Part shown: positions 63,154 through 64,000 of the stretch, piece after piece
How the letters are laid out: each line of letters starts with the position of its first letter
Numbering within the stretch: the stretch's first letter is position 1
NCBI RefSeq assembly: GCF_041146795.1
Contig: NC_135172.1
Coordinates: forward strand, 13,444,137 to 13,508,136
Length of the DNA: 64,000 bases
Direction of reading: 5' to 3'
Source: Maylandia zebra
Lineage: Eukaryota; Chordata; Actinopteri; Cichliformes; Cichlidae
The notes under the pieces: model-generated
The model's input: only the letters and a program-made list of their open reading frames with translations
Told to the model about the DNA's origin: nothing
Database searches by the model: none
Position numbers and translations under genes: made by a program

Positions 63154-63284
63154 GTGCGGAAGAAACAGACGGCAATCGGCATCCTTTTCTCTATGACTAC
63201 GGCATACCCAGCCTCCGGCCAGCTGCCTCTGACACTGGGAGGAAATAAGGAAATGGAGGAGCCCAATACAGCTAACTGGAAACT
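63154..63284 (+). other. Weak candidate internal exon, unknown gene
   Basis: An acceptor GTCAAACAG precedes 63154 and a strong donor CT|GTGAGT follows 63284. Between them one frame is fully open, starting VRKKQTAIGILFSM and containing ASGQLPLTLGG and EEPNTANW. Codon use is more gene-like than in the surroundings. I cannot name a family. With no second exon in the window this stays a hint. Confidence 0.25.
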
Positions 63285-64000
63285 GTGAGTGCTGGAACAA
63301 CCACACACTGGACACACATTGTGAAATGCAACCCGCCTAATAAGGAAAGCAGATTGAACATGCTGAAGAAACATGTCTGAACCATTTCTCACATCCTAAC
63401 CAACCACAAAGTGGGTCACTGGTGTAAACAGGAAGGGGTATTCAATTTGCCATGTGTCTTCTGTCTCTGTCTTTGTGCAGTCTTTCTTTTAGTTCCTCCT
63501 TATCTTTTCCCCTTCTTTATTCTCATCTTATTTTCATTATAAGGTTGTTTGTACTTTTGATAGTCCCTCTGGAGCACCAAAAAAATGAATGCAGTGATCC
63601 TCAGTGCAAACAATTGATCTTCAGCTATACGTTCGCCTAGTCTACTCCTAAACAGCAGAAGACATTCTGACACTCTTTAGTCAGTTTCGGGCATTAAGCC
63701 AGAAACATACACTTAACCTGTTAGCCCACTTGTGTACGTGGAGGTTTCTGTGCTCATTATAACTGTACAAAACAGAAGCTTGAGGTAATCCAAGGTACCA
63801 TTTTTTTACTTGAATACTTTTTTATTAGATTAACTGAGAGGTCAAAGGAAGTATGATCTGCGCCCAATGTGCTCATGCAAAGTTTAAGGCGGGATGCTAA
63901 TCCACAGACTGTATAAAAAAGCGCTACTAAAGGCCTCATTTTGAGGCCTCGAGGTTTTGCAGATATGAAACATGAACGTAGACCCTGTGACATCATCCAG
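63285..64000. other. No gene recognised
   Basis: Pyrimidine-rich patches near 63440-63540 and otherwise ordinary intergenic sequence to the window end. Confidence 0.4.

Overview
The window is nuclear DNA from a ray-finned fish, probably a percomorph such as a cichlid. The evidence is intron-rich genes with GT..AG splice sites, fish-type CD22-like Ig exons, an adjacent akap8l and brd4 pair, and dense fish-type DNA transposon, SINE and LINE debris. No bacterial, organellar or viral genes were seen. Exon calls come from reading splice sites and reading frames by eye; all chained exons keep phase.

Layout. 1-5480: no gene recognised; a purine-rich then pyrimidine-rich low-complexity block lies at 0.96-2.79 kb. 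5.5-5.8 kb: a GC-richer stretch that might be a promoter or first exon. 5.8-7.03 kb: a pogo-type DNA transposon remnant with matching ends and a readable piece of transposase. 8.4-11.9 kb: SINE copies. 12.3-16.75 kb (+): an Ig-superfamily receptor gene of CD22/Siglec-like type, built from repeated V-C2 exon modules, some of them decayed. 18.4-21.9 kb: a candidate mobile unit whose two ends are diverged inverted arms full of GTTAA/AACTCT motifs; it carries a decayed multi-exon SAMD3-like gene and a LINE 3' end.

22.4-30.7 kb (+): akap8l, 13 coding exons, encoding a nuclear matrix/RNA-binding protein with two AKAP95-type zinc fingers. 30.76-31.71 kb: a Tc1-like remnant. 32.58-54.5 kb (+): brd4, the long isoform, with 2 noncoding and 20 coding exons, two bromodomains, an ET domain and the C-terminal P-TEFb-binding motif. 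akap8l and brd4 are also neighbours in mammals, so this is an old linkage; both encode chromatin/RNA polymerase II-associated nuclear proteins. Four hAT-type non-autonomous elements, each flanked by an 8-bp target duplication (one with a mismatch), sit in or near brd4 introns; one is nested in a pogo-type element.

54.5-64 kb: no confident gene. This part is a mosaic of Tc1-like transposase fragments, LINE and SINE pieces, a 19-bp tandem repeat, a perfect hairpin and a CA microsatellite, with two weak exon candidates.
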